Positions 34,693 to 48,440 of a stretch of DNA of 64,000 bases are shown here, in pieces. Position 1 is the stretch's first letter. Each line of letters starts with the position of its first letter. The notes beneath the pieces were generated by a model, which had not been told where the DNA came from, searched no databases, and worked only from the letters and a program-made list of their open reading frames with translations. The DNA is from Calliopum simillimum (taxonomy: Eukaryota; Arthropoda; Insecta; Diptera; Lauxaniidae). A program made the translations under genes and the position numbers. The stretch lies in the NCBI GenBank assembly GCA_951812925.1, contig OX638372.1:38314245-38378244 (forward strand), written 5' to 3'.

Positions 34693-36560
34693 TAAATGGA
34701 ACAAATCATCAAAATGCAGTTGCTACAGACACATAAATACTTTATTTTGAATATAAATTGTTAAATGCATACATGAAAGTTTACATAATGAAAAAAATTG
34801 TTAATAAACTTAATTAAATAATTATGTATATGATTTATTAAACATTCACAGTTAAAAAATATATAATATTGTATGTATATTTATATAAAGAATTTCGACG
34901 CACTTGTAGAATTACGAATGTGTATAGGAATTTTCATGTGCATTCGTTATTTTAAAATTGCGTCTAAAATGTTAACAATCCACATTTAATATAGAGGAGG
35001 TTTTTATGATATTGATTAAGTATATGTACTTGTTTTAAAATTTCACAATATATAATTTGATTTTGATAAAAAAAAACATCACGATCGACAGAATTTTGAA
35101 TGTTGCTTTAAACCACCAATGTTTTTATATTATATTCTGTCTTGTTTGCAGTTTCCCGCTACATTTTACCTTGGCTTTTGATTAGCAAATTGATTATATG
35201 CCACAAAAAGATTTATTAATGTAGGTGTTATTTGCAAAATGCTTTCATTATTTCTCAAAAAAATACCCATCCATGTTGTCTCTACGCAAATCTTTAGATC
35301 GAAACTTGTGTTTTGCAATAAAGTTTTTGGACAGCCAGCAGTTGAATCAAAATGTTGCATAATTATTTTTTTATAATAAAAGATTTAAATTTAAAAATAC
35401 GAATCGTTTTTTTTTATTATTTTTTTTTTTTTTGAATTGAAATCAGTAAACATTATGTGATATAATAATCGATTATTCGACCGATATCATTTTTATACCC
35501 TACACGCAGGGTATATTCACTTTGTCCCTCCGTTTGTAATGCAGAGAAGGAGGCGTTGCAGGTATGGAAAAGTATATATATTCTTGATCAGCGTCACCTT
35601 CTGAGTCGATATAGCGATGTTCGTCTGTCTGTCCGTTTGGCTCGCTATCTGTTGAAATTATTTGAATATTTTTTGGTATTAAGATATTTTGATGAAATTT
35701 TGTACACTGTTTCTGTCGCAAAAGACAGCTCGTAGGATTGAAATTGACCCGCCCACCGTCCATATGTACAAAAAAATCATTTGAAACGCTATATTAAGAG
35801 CAATATTTACGGAAATGCATCCTAATTGAAAAAATAAGGGCAAGCTCTGAACAAAACCTTGCGAACTCGGACAAAAGGGCGTGGCACCTCCCATACAATC
35901 AAATTTTTCAAAAGCCGTAGTTCATGCATTAGTTGAGATAATGCAACCAAATTTCGTACAGAATCTAGAAATAGTCAAAGCAAGCTCGGAGCAGAAACTA
36001 TGTGAATTGTAGAGTATTTCCTTTTCGGCCACGCCCATACTAATTTCAACTTGATGCGTTTAATTTTATATTATCAAGTAAACTTTCCGTGAAAACAGAG
36101 CCCAACTTTGCTCATTTCTAACAAAATCTCAGCCAATTCATATTATGAAATTATTATTGCATCTTGAGTGGACTTTCGAAAAAAACGATTCATATACTAT
36201 ATTATTTTATTGCACTCCCAAGTTTTGTGGAATTATTGCACAACTTTTTGTTAAATTTTGTATAGTCTCTAATTTTTCTCTTGAATCTCAAAATATATCC
36301 TAATTTATTTTTTGCTCGTTTCACACAATCTCTAAGTAGTGGCTTTAGAAAATAAATATATGTATATATATATATAGTATATGTTGACTTTACGTAAAAA
36401 AAGTACATTTTTCTTAGAATGTACAAAATATTAAGTCTCTACAATTTAAAGAAAACCGTCTTTAAAAATGTATTATAAATACAATAAATAATTAATGTTG
36501 CCTCATGCTGAACAGAGGTGTTTGTTCGTTGGGAAAAAGTTGCAATCGTTTTAGATTTAT
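34693..36560. other. Intergenic DNA between convergent SWIP and small wing
   Basis: An AATAAA at 34,803-34,808 is a candidate SWIP polyadenylation signal, about 110 bp past the stop. Apart from the repeat at 35,490-36,060, I see no gene. The short minus-strand frame at 35,166-35,360 has no recognisable features. Confidence 0.5.
35490..36060. repeat. Dispersed repeat with TATACCCTACA end
   Basis: Starts with a hairpin (ATACCCTACACGCAGGGTAT at about 35,496) followed by TATTCACTTTGTCCC. The inverse of the same block, with 75-85 percent similarity by eye, runs from 62,610 down to about 61,900. Both contain a GGAGGC...GGTATGGAAAAGTATA stretch, GATCAGCGTCA and later GGGCGTGGCACC. It looks like an interspersed non-coding element family. 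Confidence 0.7.
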
Positions 36561-39500
36561 CTAGCTTATAATCCTAGCATTTGTACTACTAATTGCATGT
36601 ATATTGTTCGGCTGTGAAGACGACGACGCAACATGTTTTACTTCAATGTGCACCAACAACGATGCTAATTCAAGTTCTTCACTGAATTTGTTGCGCAATG
36701 TAACACTGCGATACCCTGTACGTATACAATTCAGCGGATAGCATGCCTGTGCAATAAAATGTGTTTCAGCGAACATATCCTCATCTTGCAGTTCAAAACG
36801 TAGCAGCGCAAAGTGTGGATTACGTACGGAAAATTCAAAAATTTCATTCCAAACCGGATTATAACCATTATCAATTACTTTTGTGCGATGTTTTATACCA
36901 GAATCAAAACTAGAGCCTGCTATTTCCACAACAACTAATGGATTACTAGATTTACCGCCACGAAATAGATGCCTTGCCGCAATTATACGTATGGTTACAG
37001 TCTTCTCTTCGTGCTGGCTAATTGTCAATGGATTATTTGGATCGAATTCTTCAGATGACATAAATTTTGGTTTAAGTAGATAACCACATTGTCCATTGTC
37101 TCGAAATTTCGCCTGATTATATTGCATTGCTTTGTCACCGGTTTGATAATTAAGCGCTATCATTTGTGATCCAACATTCCAAAATGGTACTGGATTAAAA
37201 TTAGACGAATCTAGACGCTGACCCTTTGGATAAACTCGACTAATTTGATTACGATGGTAAGATAGAAAAAGCATAGTATTTTGTTGTAGAAATTGTTTTT
37301 CTGCTTTTGTTTCAGGAAAACTGGACATTTCATAGAACACCCAAGAATGCTCACGAAATGGTACACTGCGGAAGTAAATTATTAAGTCTGACATTTCCTT
37401 TGCAACACGAGCCGAGCGTTCTTTTTTGCGTCTTTCTGTTGCCAATTGATTTGCAATTTGTGCTGCCTCCTGAATAGCTTTAATCCAATCGTATGCCAAT
37501 TCCTGATTATCAAATCCTATCACAAATGCATTCTGTGTAGTGGGTGTTTGAATTTGCAAATTCATAAGTATGCCAGCTTCATTAGATTCATATAAAGATG
37601 CAATAGCGCCGTGAATTTCAATTGAATCCGTACGTGAGAAATTTTCACTGTTATTCACTTCGTCATTAAAGGAATTATAATCGTCGCCAACTGAATCAAT
37701 GACCTTTGGTTAAAAATAAAAAGTGTATAATTTGTTATTTAGTGTGCTAACGATGGACATAATATACATTAACATAATCCTTTTAATCGCGTTAATTAAT
37801 GTAAGAAAAAAGGTCCAATTTCCAGCAAATTAAAATTAAATATTTCTTGCAACGGGCGCACAGTGGGAATTTTCTTGTTGTTTTTTTTTTTTTTTTTTGA
37901 TATTTAATCAAACGTCAAGCAAGTCATGGATGGTTTCTTGCAAACGAAACGGAAAAATGGACGCACTGAATCCAAATTCGAAGTCTGTTTTGATCTAAAT
38001 TGATCCACTTCCAAAATATGTTCATTTAAGGTCAAATTGATATACAAGAGATAAAAGATCTTAAGAAATAGCCATAGAATGCCTGCATCGTGTAAGTTAG
38101 GACATCTAGGCCTAGGTTGCACTTTTTTAGCATTTTTTCGCGATGAAAAGGGCTTCGTCGGCTAATATGTCGGTTTCAATATGCGGCAAAGGTATTGTAT
38201 AGCCGTGTGGAGTTTCAACTGCATGGTAAAAAAAATAAGAAGGATTTCCACTGCATTGCGTAAATTCCCATTTCCACTTAAGTTGAACCCTTTAAAATAA
38301 CATTTAAAAAAAAAATACTTGCTCTTCAGGGACACCTTGCCAGTACAGCTATTGATCTTCCACCCACAAATTCTGGCGAAAAATCGCTATATAAGGAGGC
38401 AAGGTGCAACAACATCGCTCGGGCTTTTCCATCTTTTTGATGGGTTACCGAGCCCGTATCATTGAGGGCACCCCACTATGCGAAGGCAGTCCCCATGACA
38501 CCCTCGTCTTTTCGACTGTCCTGTCTTCCGACCAACGTCTCCGAGATTGACCTCTGGTCATTTCTGGGACTCTTGGACTAGGCTCGAACTTTTTTTTATT
38601 TTCATATAATCGCCCATACTAGAAGAAGAAAGGAATAATTGTATCTCTAATTTATAAGCCTGGAGTTCACGTCGCTACAACAACAGCAACAACAACAGTG
38701 TTATGCTGTGTTGTTATGAAAGTGGATAAGACGATGTTTGTTGTTTTGGTTTTCTTTTGCTTGCAAAAACCTGTGAACCGATATTTCGTTTTTGATACTT
38801 TTGAACTTCAACCGATATTTTAGATGTTGTTCGATACTTTTGGACATTAGCCGATATTTAAGATGATTTTCGATACTTTTGGACTTTTACCTATATTTTA
38901 GATGTTTTTCTATACTTTAATCGATTTAATCGATATTTAAGATGTTGTTCGATACTTTTGGATGTTTTTCAATACTTCTGGATTTTTTTATATTTTGGAT
39001 GTTTATTGATACTTTTGGATTTTAAGATATTTAGCGAAACTTTTGGACTTAAGCCGATATTTTAGATGATTTTCGGTACTTTTGGACTTCTACCGATATT
39101 TTAGATGTTTTTCGATACTTTGAGACTTCAACCGACATACTGGATTTTTTTTCGACACTCTTGGACTTCTACCAATATTTTAGATTTTATTCGTTACTTT
39201 TGGACTTTAACCGATATTTTAGATGTAGTGCGATACTTTTGGACTTTTGTCGATATTTTGGAAGTTTTCTGATACTTTTGGAATTTCATCAATATTTTAG
39301 ATATTTTTGGATATTTTGGATTTTTGCCGATATTTAAGATGTTATACGGTAATTTTGAACTCTAACTCTCTATTTTAAATGTTTTTCGATAATTTTAGAC
39401 TTTTACAGGTAGTTTGGATGTTTTTCGATACTTTTGGACTTTAACCGATATTTTTTATGTTTTCGATATTTTTGAACTTTTAGCAATTTCTTCGACGTAT

Positions 39501-42500
39501 TTGAATGTTTTACGATACTTTTAGACTCAAATCGATATTTTAGTAATTTTACGATGCTTTTGGACTTTTACCGATTTCAAATTATGTTACCATTTTCGAT
39601 AAACATATTTCAATATTTTTCGATACTTTTTTTGGGGGCTTTTTTAGCGGTTTAGTAGACATTTTTGCAGTGAAATGTTTTGTTTATAGTGGACGGTGCT
39701 TCGCTCCCAAAAAGGAAATAGACTACCACAGCTGAATCACTATACCAATTTTTACGTTATTTGGTTTGGAGATACACTAGGCTTTCTTCCTCATAAAAAG
39801 AGGTTAATAGGAATTCCGAATCCTGCCAGTACTCATTGTTCTGGCTTTCTTATATACAAAATGGCACTCTGAAAGAGTAAATTTATCTTTAGGACAAAAT
39901 TTGGCCACCGGCGACGCTAGTAAGTCATAAATGTCTTAGGAATTTTTATCACCACTCATTCCATTATTTGTTGAGTGTTTCTTTTAAACTATGGCTTTTT
40001 TCGAATAAAAATGTACCCCCTAAAAATATAGATATTCAAAGAATAGCATACCTTAACATAATTAGCTGGTAGATGACGTTGAATCATGCCTCCATAATCA
40101 CCACGCCACCACATAGTGTTGTTTCTTTGTACATTCGTTATAATCGCATGCTTTGGAAAAGATAATTCATCTGGTTTATCAGCCTTATAGCTGTATAAAG
40201 CTTTACACGTAACGCGATCATTAAGGCTAGGATCCATATAACTAGATGTATCATTAAAATCATTTCCATTTTGATGTTCCAACGAATGATGTGAAGAAAG
40301 CAGTTTTTGTCTCAGTAATTCTTGTGAGACTGGATACAAAAGTTTAACATTGCGATAGAGTGGATTGCGCATATAGTAATTAACTAACGATACCAATGAT
40401 TCAAATTGTGTTATGTCAACAACATAGAGACGACCTTCCTGCATAATTCGGCAATGTTTTATTTTCCGATTAATTGTAAATGAAATCACAAAAGCATTAG
40501 AGCTTTGTACACTGGGTCGAACCAGAAACGAACCAACGTCCATTTTTATTAAAACTTGTTCAGCTTGTTCTTTTGTTGTATTCGGATGGAACCATTCTTG
40601 GGTTTCATGTTTTTTTGGTTGTGGTACTGGTTCTTTTAGAGTAATCGAAAATTCCGAACTCCTCAGCATATTTTTCCGATAATAAACAATAAGCGAATAA
40701 AGTGAATCAAAAACAAAATTTTCGACTAGATAATATTTTGTTGTTCCATTTTCATGTTTTAATTTAATACGGCAATGGTTCGGTCTATTACGACGCCAAA
40801 ATGATAAACTGTAATCGCCAACAAATGTCGCAGATTCACGAACTAGAAAAGTACCATCGCCTAAATGCTTGTATGCTTCTAAAAGCTGATCTGCCTCTTG
40901 TCGGCCACCTAAATATAAAAATAGTTTTTTTTTTGGTAATGGCCGGGTACAACTCTTTTATGAGATCAATGTTATTGCGTTATTTTTACTCAGAAAGAAT
41001 ATCAAGCATGAGTCTGAGAGTAAAAAAAAAGATAAAAGGAAGATATCGTGCGACAACTACCTTTAAAAATCTTCAAATAAAAGTTTATATTGGGTCTTAT
41101 CATGAATAAATACTCTTGCTCTCGAGAATGTTTATTCGTGACAAGGCCCAATGCAAACTTTTATTTGACGATGCTACAAAAATTAGAAATGCAATTCAGC
41201 TGGATGTAAACTAAAACACAATACAAAGGAAGGCTATTAAGGCTGGTTTAAGCATTTACAGTTTCCAAAAGCCCATAAATTTAGTGCGCTCCAACTTATA
41301 TGGACATATGCGAAACTGATTTGCATTTTCGGATTTTCTGATACAACTAATTTCTGAGAAACTCCGTAAGTAAATACTAAGGCAGCCTCTGGGGCCCTTC
41401 TTTTTGTAGTGCTCAAGCTTACATTCAGCTAAATTGCCTCTCTAATTAATCGCAGTAACCGCCACTCAAAAATTTAAAAAAATATATATAAATTTTAAGA
41501 ATTTCATGCATTTAGAGTAAATAATTCCGTCATATTTAATATAAGTTAAAAACTGACACTATGTGATTTAGTAATGCTTTCTTACCTTCTAACTTTCCAT
41601 GAAACCAATTTTCTCCGAAATGAAGCTCTTCATTGACTAAATTTTCTTTTGGTTTTGACACTAAAGAAGAAGAAGACGACGAAGATAACAAGGTGCCGTC
41701 ATCATCATCGCCTATAGCACTACGTACTTCATCTATATCTGATGTATAAATCAGTTCTTGTTGCGTCAATACAAAATGATAAAGATTCCAAGTTTTATCA
41801 ACAGGATCTTTAAAATACAACATTCCCTCTTTAAGCACATTGCGAACATTTTCGTTTTCATCACCTGTGCCGCTTATTGAAGAACGACTTCCAACAGTTG
41901 ATGATATTCCCGTGCCACCACCAACAATAGCGGGACCAGCAACGCAACCATCCTCATACTCAGGCAGTTTCTTATGTTTAAGTATAATTTTTCTGCGCAA
42001 TTGATAAGGTGAAGGCATTTGAGTTTCGTTACGATCACAGCGTTGAGTCAATAACATATCACCAAAAACCTACGATTAAAATTCTTCAATCAATTACCAA
42101 AGATATGAAGTAAATCGACTTTTAATAGTGTAGGTTTTTTTTTTAATTTAAGCAAATTAAAGGGAAAAACTAATATGGGAAAACTTACTTCAATTAGTGC
42201 TTGCGCCATATTCCTTTGTTGCTCCAATGAACAGTTTTGTTCAATAGACAGTATAACCGGATACTCGGAAGTAACAAATGCATGTTCCTTGATTGTTTTA
42301 ATAACATCTTTAAACTTTATTTTTGACGTCATCGTATGACCATGAAAAATGTAAGGCAAATTGTCCGGTCCATTCCAGCAATCCAATTCAATACAACGAC
42401 AACCCATACGCAAAGCACGTGCATATGCTTCTGTCGATGATTCGCTGGAAAATTGATCACCAGTCAAGTAAGTGTTATGTGATGATGCAATCCAGTAATC

Positions 42501-43472
42501 GGACATGGGTTGTTTCATATCCATATAAATGCGATCACAATTGCGATCCCAAAGATCGTTTTGCTTTGAAAAGAGATAGTCCACGAACTCGACAATTGTG
42601 AAGTATGGCTCTTGCACATCACGTTCAATATCTTGTATGAAATCACGTATAAAATTTGAAACCGCAGCATCATCACAAGCCATTGTGTCGTTCTGTTCCT
42701 GTATTAGGAAACGTTGAAATTCACGCAAACCAACAATTTCATTATCTTTGGAGTATGGAAATTTTCCAGGTAAACTAAAAAACAAGTCTCCAGCAAAATT
42801 TGATGGAACTAAAAGTTTTGTATATAAACGTGAAAAATCATCGAAACGTAAGTCACTTTTGCGCCTTACATCATCGTCAGTGAAAAATTCCATAAGTTTG
42901 CTGGTGGTCATTTTGCAACTAACACCAGCGAGGAATGCCTTAAAGTCCTTGACACTCACTTGTCGTCCACTTTCTTTGGAATGTTGGTTACTATTCTCAA
43001 TACAATAATATTCGCGGCGCAACCACCGCTCCACTTGCATTGGATATGGCGCTGTAATGGTGTCTTGCACCATATATTTTAATCCGCGCATCCAATTTTC
43101 ACATTCTTGCTCCGATAATGCGACAATAGAAAAGGTTTTTAGCTTAAAACTACTACCGTAGAGCACAACAAAACATTTCCCTAGTTCAAATTTTTTTGTT
43201 TCTTCAGCGAAATTTCGAAATTCTTTAGAGTTCTTACCGATTCGTATCTCTTTGATTTCGCGAAGCTCTAGTGAACCCTCGAAGTCCGTGCGTGTGTTTG
43301 AATTAACAGAGGACCATAGCAATTGTCGCGTCTCCCTTACAAGAATAAGTTTCCTTTGCTCTGGGCGATGTTTTGAATATAATTTCGTCACTATTGTACC
43401 CCGTTCTAGCATGGAAATGGTTTGTTCCATTTCGCCAAGAGTAGGCGCACTAACTGCGCTAAAACAATTCAT
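36561..43472 (-). CDS. sl: Small wing, phospholipase C-gamma, complete, four exons
   Basis: Exons on the minus strand: 43,472-42,189; 42,069-41,586; 40,908-40,052; 37,703-36,561. GT-AG junctions fit in phase and give about 1255 residues, near the fly protein's length. The ATG sits in a good CAAAATG context. Order: N-terminal PH domain (about 15-145), EF hands (about 150-300), catalytic X box with SSHNTYL (His332) and FHGHT (His379), a linker with part of the split PH domain, two SH2 domains with FLVRES and FLVRPS (phosphotyrosine-binding Arg present), SH3 (CKALYSYKADKPDELSF), the rest of the split PH domain, Y box (SRVYPKGQRLDSSNF), and C2 (VVVEIAGSSFDS). It cleaves PIP2 to IP3 and diacylglycerol downstream of receptor tyrosine kinases. 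A piece of exon 1 is copied at 18,603-18,954. Confidence 0.95.
38770..39630. repeat. AT-rich minisatellite, about 39-bp unit, in small wing intron 3
   Basis: About twenty degenerate copies of CCGATATTTTAGATG, then TTTTTCGATACTTTTGGACTT, with period near 39 bp. Copies differ by point changes and small indels, so it is old or evolving by slippage. It has no coding potential. Confidence 0.88.
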
Positions 43473-43722
43473 TTTGATATGTTAAAATGTTCCAATTATA
43501 TTTCGCTTTAATGTTTTTGGTATTCCTAGGTGTTTTGTTTAACTTGTATGCATGTTCAACAAATATTTGCTTCGCTCTACTTCTTTAATTTATCAACATA
43601 ACATTTTCTGTATCTGTAGATCTGTAGATATGTTTTAGTTTAAGGCACATAATAAGTAATAAAATAAAATTAAAATTTTTTCGAAAAAGAAAACTATGTA
43701 TTACATTAAACGAAAATTAAAA

Positions 43723-45740
43723 CAAACGTCAAATCAAAACTTCTAAATCTGTTATATACTAATTTCTATACACTTTCTGTCAAAAAAGAACTTCATATTT
43801 CCTGCAGGAAATATGGTCATAGCTTATTACTTTCTTATGCTTTTTTTTTGTATTAGAATCACAGAAAATATTATAATATTCTTTAACCCTTTAACTGTTT
43901 AATTTTGTTTCGAAAAACGTTTTCTGCCTGCTTAATTATTTTCCAGCGAACAGAGTAAATTGCCTATAAAAGTACGCAATTATAATTAAAAATCAAACGT
44001 TATTTTATTCGTAAAATCATGTTATTAAAATTAAAATAAATAAGGTTGCCAGACTAACGAATAGTCTAAAATGTAAATTTTTCAAAAAATCTTTATTTGC
44101 CCTTTTTCAGAAAAAAAAAAAATCACAGTCGATTCGTTTAATAATAATACGAATGCGATTTTTTTTTCTTTATACTCGACATAATGCGAAAGATTTCAAA
44201 TAAAGATCTTTTGAAAAATTTACATTTTAGACTATTCATAAGTCTGGCAACCTTATTTATTTTAATTTTAATAATATTAGAGGTATTCACGATCTAGAGT
44301 AACGTCCTGAGTAACAGAGTAACAGGGTAACTGTGCACAACCACAACAACAAAATATACGTAAGTTACTCTGTTACTCTTTTACCCTTTTAGTCAAGCTA
44401 TTTTCTAGTGTAAAATAATCTTACACTTTTGCCTTTTTTTTACTATTTCTATTTCTATAGAAACGTTTGAATTTGTTTATGATTGAGAGGCAATTTTCGT
44501 TCATCAAAAATAAAAATTTGAATGGGAGAAAAATATTCATTTAAAAATTTTTTTTTTGTTGTCAGCTAAGATTATTTTGAGAAACAAAAAGCAAATATAC
44601 GTGCAAAGTATTGAGTATGCTCACTATTCAGAGTAACTGAGTGCACTTTTACCCTGTTACTCAGCTCGTTACTCTAGATCGTGAATAACTCTATTATTTT
44701 AATAATGTTTATTTTAATCAGTTAATTTACTTCGCGCTGCGTTGCTAGGGTTCTTCTCTTTTTTATCGAGTAATTCTAATTTATATTGCAAATATAATTT
44801 TATAAATATTGCTAAGATAAAAAACTCTAACTAAAAAAATATTTTTTCCGATGACAAGTAAAAAGTCTGCTTTTTTGCGTTTTTGTGTTGGTAAGAATAG
44901 TTCGAAAACAGGATGCAACCTGATTTTATTTCTTAAATTGTAATGAATCTAACTCGATATAAGACATTTTTCCAGGATTTTAATCATTTTGGTGTAATTG
45001 TCAATCGAATCGAAAGTCAACCTATATCGATGTTTTATTTCGAATTGCATTTGACAAAACATCTTATTTCAAATAGGCTAAGAAATTCAAGCATTTGCAA
45101 CAACAAAAAACTTTTATAAATGCTTTAACAAAACAACTTAAATCGACATAAGAAAATGGTTTTTTCTTCACAAAACATCTTAAGTCAAGATAAGATACAG
45201 GTTAAATGGCAATAAATAGTTTGACAAAAGCACTTCTTCGAAATAAGTTACTTTTTCTATGGAAAGAGCTGAATTTCTTAAATCAAAAAATAGTTCACAA
45301 AATCATCTTGTTTCAATATTAATAACAGCTAGTGACCTTACAGTAAAAAAAGGTATTGGAAAATATTCGTTTAAAATTATGTATAAAAAAATTTTAATTT
45401 TTCTAACAATTTCGCATACTTAAAAAAAGTTTTTGCCAACACCTTAAAAAATTTAACTTGATAACGAATTAATAGTTTTAAAAGCTATTGAATTGCAAAA
45501 AAATATTTTCCATGAACTCTAACTAATTATAGCCTTATTTGACGAATGACTAATTTTCTCACAAGGTTATCTGAGGATTTAGTCACCAATAATCGATTTT
45601 CTCGCTGGCATATGTGAGTTGTTCTTTTTTTGATGATAAATTTTCTCGCTGGGATAGAGTTGTTCTTTTTGCCTTCGTTTTTTGTTGAGTTTCGTTCGGA
45701 AAAAAACGATAATTCGCGAATTCGGCTTCGGGCTTCGTAA
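43723..45740 (+). repeat. Segmental duplication, right copy (partner 23,319-24,962)
   Basis: Same orientation and near-identical to the left copy. It begins about 250 bp upstream of the small wing start codon. Unique to this copy are an extra 137 bp near 43,855-43,992 and the MITE at 44,279-44,692. It contains the palindromic MITE at 44,025-44,272. Confidence 0.9.
44279..44692. mobile_element. 414-bp MITE with ATT target duplication
   Basis: Ends AGAGGTATTCACGATCTAGA and its inverse match at about 24 of 25 positions. ATT flanks both sides (44,276-44,278; 44,693-44,695), and the left duplication shows the empty site with a single ATT. Both arms carry repeats of GAGTAAC / GTTACTC. A 3-bp duplication could indicate a Harbinger relative, though ATT is not the usual TWA. 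Confidence 0.82.
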
Positions 45741-48440
45741 CATTTTAAGCCAGCGTGGGCAACTTTGATACAATTGTACTTTTTTGTACTTTTTGTGTAA
45801 AAAATACCTAGTTATAAAGCGTTTCCACCAGGCATGGTACTTTTTTTTAAAAAGCCAATAGTACTTTGAGTACTTTTTATTTCTTTAGCATTGGGTATAT
45901 AAAATAAACCATTTAACATTGTAAATACATAGTTAATTTATTCGCTTCACCCGCTCATTATTTGACGAGAAGGACTTGTATTTTTATTTAAATAAGTTAT
46001 TATATGACAATTTTCAAAATTAGTCTAAGCCAATTGAATTTAAAAAGGGGAAAGGGAAAAAGTGTCGCTCGACCGAAAATTGTTTTTCTATCGTTGTGTT
46101 AATGAATGGCGCTGGTTGGTTTAACTTTTTTCCAAGTACGCAGATTAATATCAATGTAAGTTAATCCCCATCACTAAAATCGCATTCAAATAATATTTCC
46201 CAAACTTATGAAATTTTTTCTTAAATTTCCCACAAGTAATTTACATGACGAAAGTTCTATTTACAGAAAAATACTAAAATATTTGGTGTCGAAGTTTGGC
46301 AAACGTTGCAAATGAATAAAAACCCAAAATTATGTTATCATTTTTATTTTAGACAAAATACTTAGCTTAAATAAGGAGACATAACAAAAAACTTAGTAGG
46401 GTTTATCCTGCACTCAAATAAATAAATGTATAAAGTTATGTTTGCAACTATAGAGATAGAGATACGACGAATATCTAAATAAAATTGGTAATCGATTTTC
46501 AGTTGAGTCAAAATGTTCAGATGAAAAAAAAATTGGAATGTGTACCGGCGTTGAATTTAGAACTGAGTTTTCAATAAAATTGCGATCTATCTGGCTTAAG
46601 AGAAATTGCATGTGCGAAAAAAAATGCTGGGCTTTTCAGATTGTATTTCAATATTTACATCACAGATTATTTTAAGAATGATAAAAAATTCATCTGAGTA
46701 TTCAAAGTACTTGCAATGAAGTCTTTATGACCATTTTCCTCCTCATGACTTAAAAAACTGCACATTCTAAGATAATAGAGGTGTCCACTGCTCTAAGATA
46801 CGATTAACAGCAGCTTAATTTTTGTAAAATGAATTAAAAACTATCCTGTCGCGAAAGCCAACGTGTCGGAGCAAATCGCAAAATTGTGTGCAATTTAGTA
46901 CCGAAGTATTCCTGGAATTCGACAAACTCGTCTTTTCATTTTGCAACTATGTATTGCAAAAATGATGGTTAATTAACCTTATTAGTTTGTCGATGCATTA
47001 AGGCAATTGTGCTGCTGCAGACTTTGATATTAAGTTCAAATTGTGACAAACACAACAGTTTACGCACAAAGCCAATGTAGTATTTGCGTAATGCTTTCTG
47101 AATGTCAAATTTTTTTCTATTTGTTTCGTTCGGAAAAAATGTGACATTCAGAAAAAGTGCAGAAAAAATTCAGAATTTTTTTGAGAAAAGAAAACGCTAT
47201 AAGTAACGCAAAAAATTACGAAAGGACTTTTTCGAGTCGAAAGTACTTCAGTACTTTTGTAAAGTCGATAGTACCAAAAAAAGTACGATTCCACTACAAA
47301 TATCAACCCTGGTTTCCACCATATATTTGGCTTTGGCTGTGCTGAGATTTGTAAATCGCATAAATTAGCATAACATATCATAAATAAAATATTAAGAAGA
47401 AAATTAAGAACTTTAATTTTCTTGCTTGCGTCATTTGTAATGCGTTTCCGTCGGGGGTTGTCTCCTCATAAATCTCAGTCTGTCAAAAATAAATCTCTTT
47501 CGGTAGGTGGGTTACCCAGTGACTCGACGAGCAATAAATTATGCAATAGTTCAGATCATAACAGCAAAACATCTAGTGGAGACACAAAATGTTATGAAAT
47601 AAAAATTTCTTAACTGAAAATTATAATGTTCTGTTATAACAGCTATGCTAGGTTACATGGTTGAATTACCCTGGTTGCAGCGATAACAAATGCTGCTTCT
47701 TCTTAAACCATAAAAATGTCAAAATTTTCACGTCTTTTGACAAATAGCAAGGCAAGATCAGGGTTCCATTTTTGTTTATTTTGACAACTTGCAATAACCA
47801 TTGTTATTGAATCATGGTTCCGTCTTAACATGAATTTGACATTTCGCGAGATTTTTAAATGAATAGCTCAAAAAAGATTAGCTCAAAGTGAAACATTTAA
47901 TTAAATTAATATGTAATGTGAAGTGGAATGCCTGTGGAACTTCGAAAGTCAATAAACAAATAGTTTTCAAATTTCTTTCTTGTCTTATTGTACTTTAGCT
48001 AAAATAATAAAATAAATAAAATAAATAAATAAAAGAAATAAATAATTTACCCACATAATATTTTGACACAAAAACTATTATAACAGAATTACATATGATG
48101 ACATGAATAATTGCTCGTCGAGACGGGGTGTCAAGGCGTGCAGATCTTACTGCCATACCTAAATTAACGTCAGCGTTACTTTACTGTGAAAAATTTCTCA
48201 AGTACATACAATTTGTATGGCTCATACCGAAATTGCCAAAGGTCAACGCTCAGCTATTCGAATTTCCAGTTTTGACGAAGCGTTATGGAGTGCCGTGTAC
48301 TATCGCTAGACTATTTAGTCTGTCGTGTGAACCAGCTCTTATTTAACTGATGACCATATACCCCGTGGTCAAATTTTTATTGTGTTCTCATCTTTATCGG
48401 TGCTGCAAATTAAGGTCTTTTACACTATCAGTCTAGCCAT
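45741..48440. other. No gene recognised; old repeats
   Basis: 45,760-45,900 and 47,220-47,310 both carry GTACTTTT-rich sequence that may be the two ends of an element. 47,320-47,500 resembles 2580-2690. 47,655-47,830 is related to the element at 57,836-58,347 (it starts CATGGTTGAATTAC, with GTCTTTTGACA and CCATTGTTATTGAA). 48,140-48,310 is the partner of 7725-7925. No credible coding sequence. Confidence 0.45.

Noticed and set aside
35166..35360. 64-residue minus-strand frame between SWIP and small wing
   Set aside because: No recognisable motif and no splice or start evidence; could be chance.
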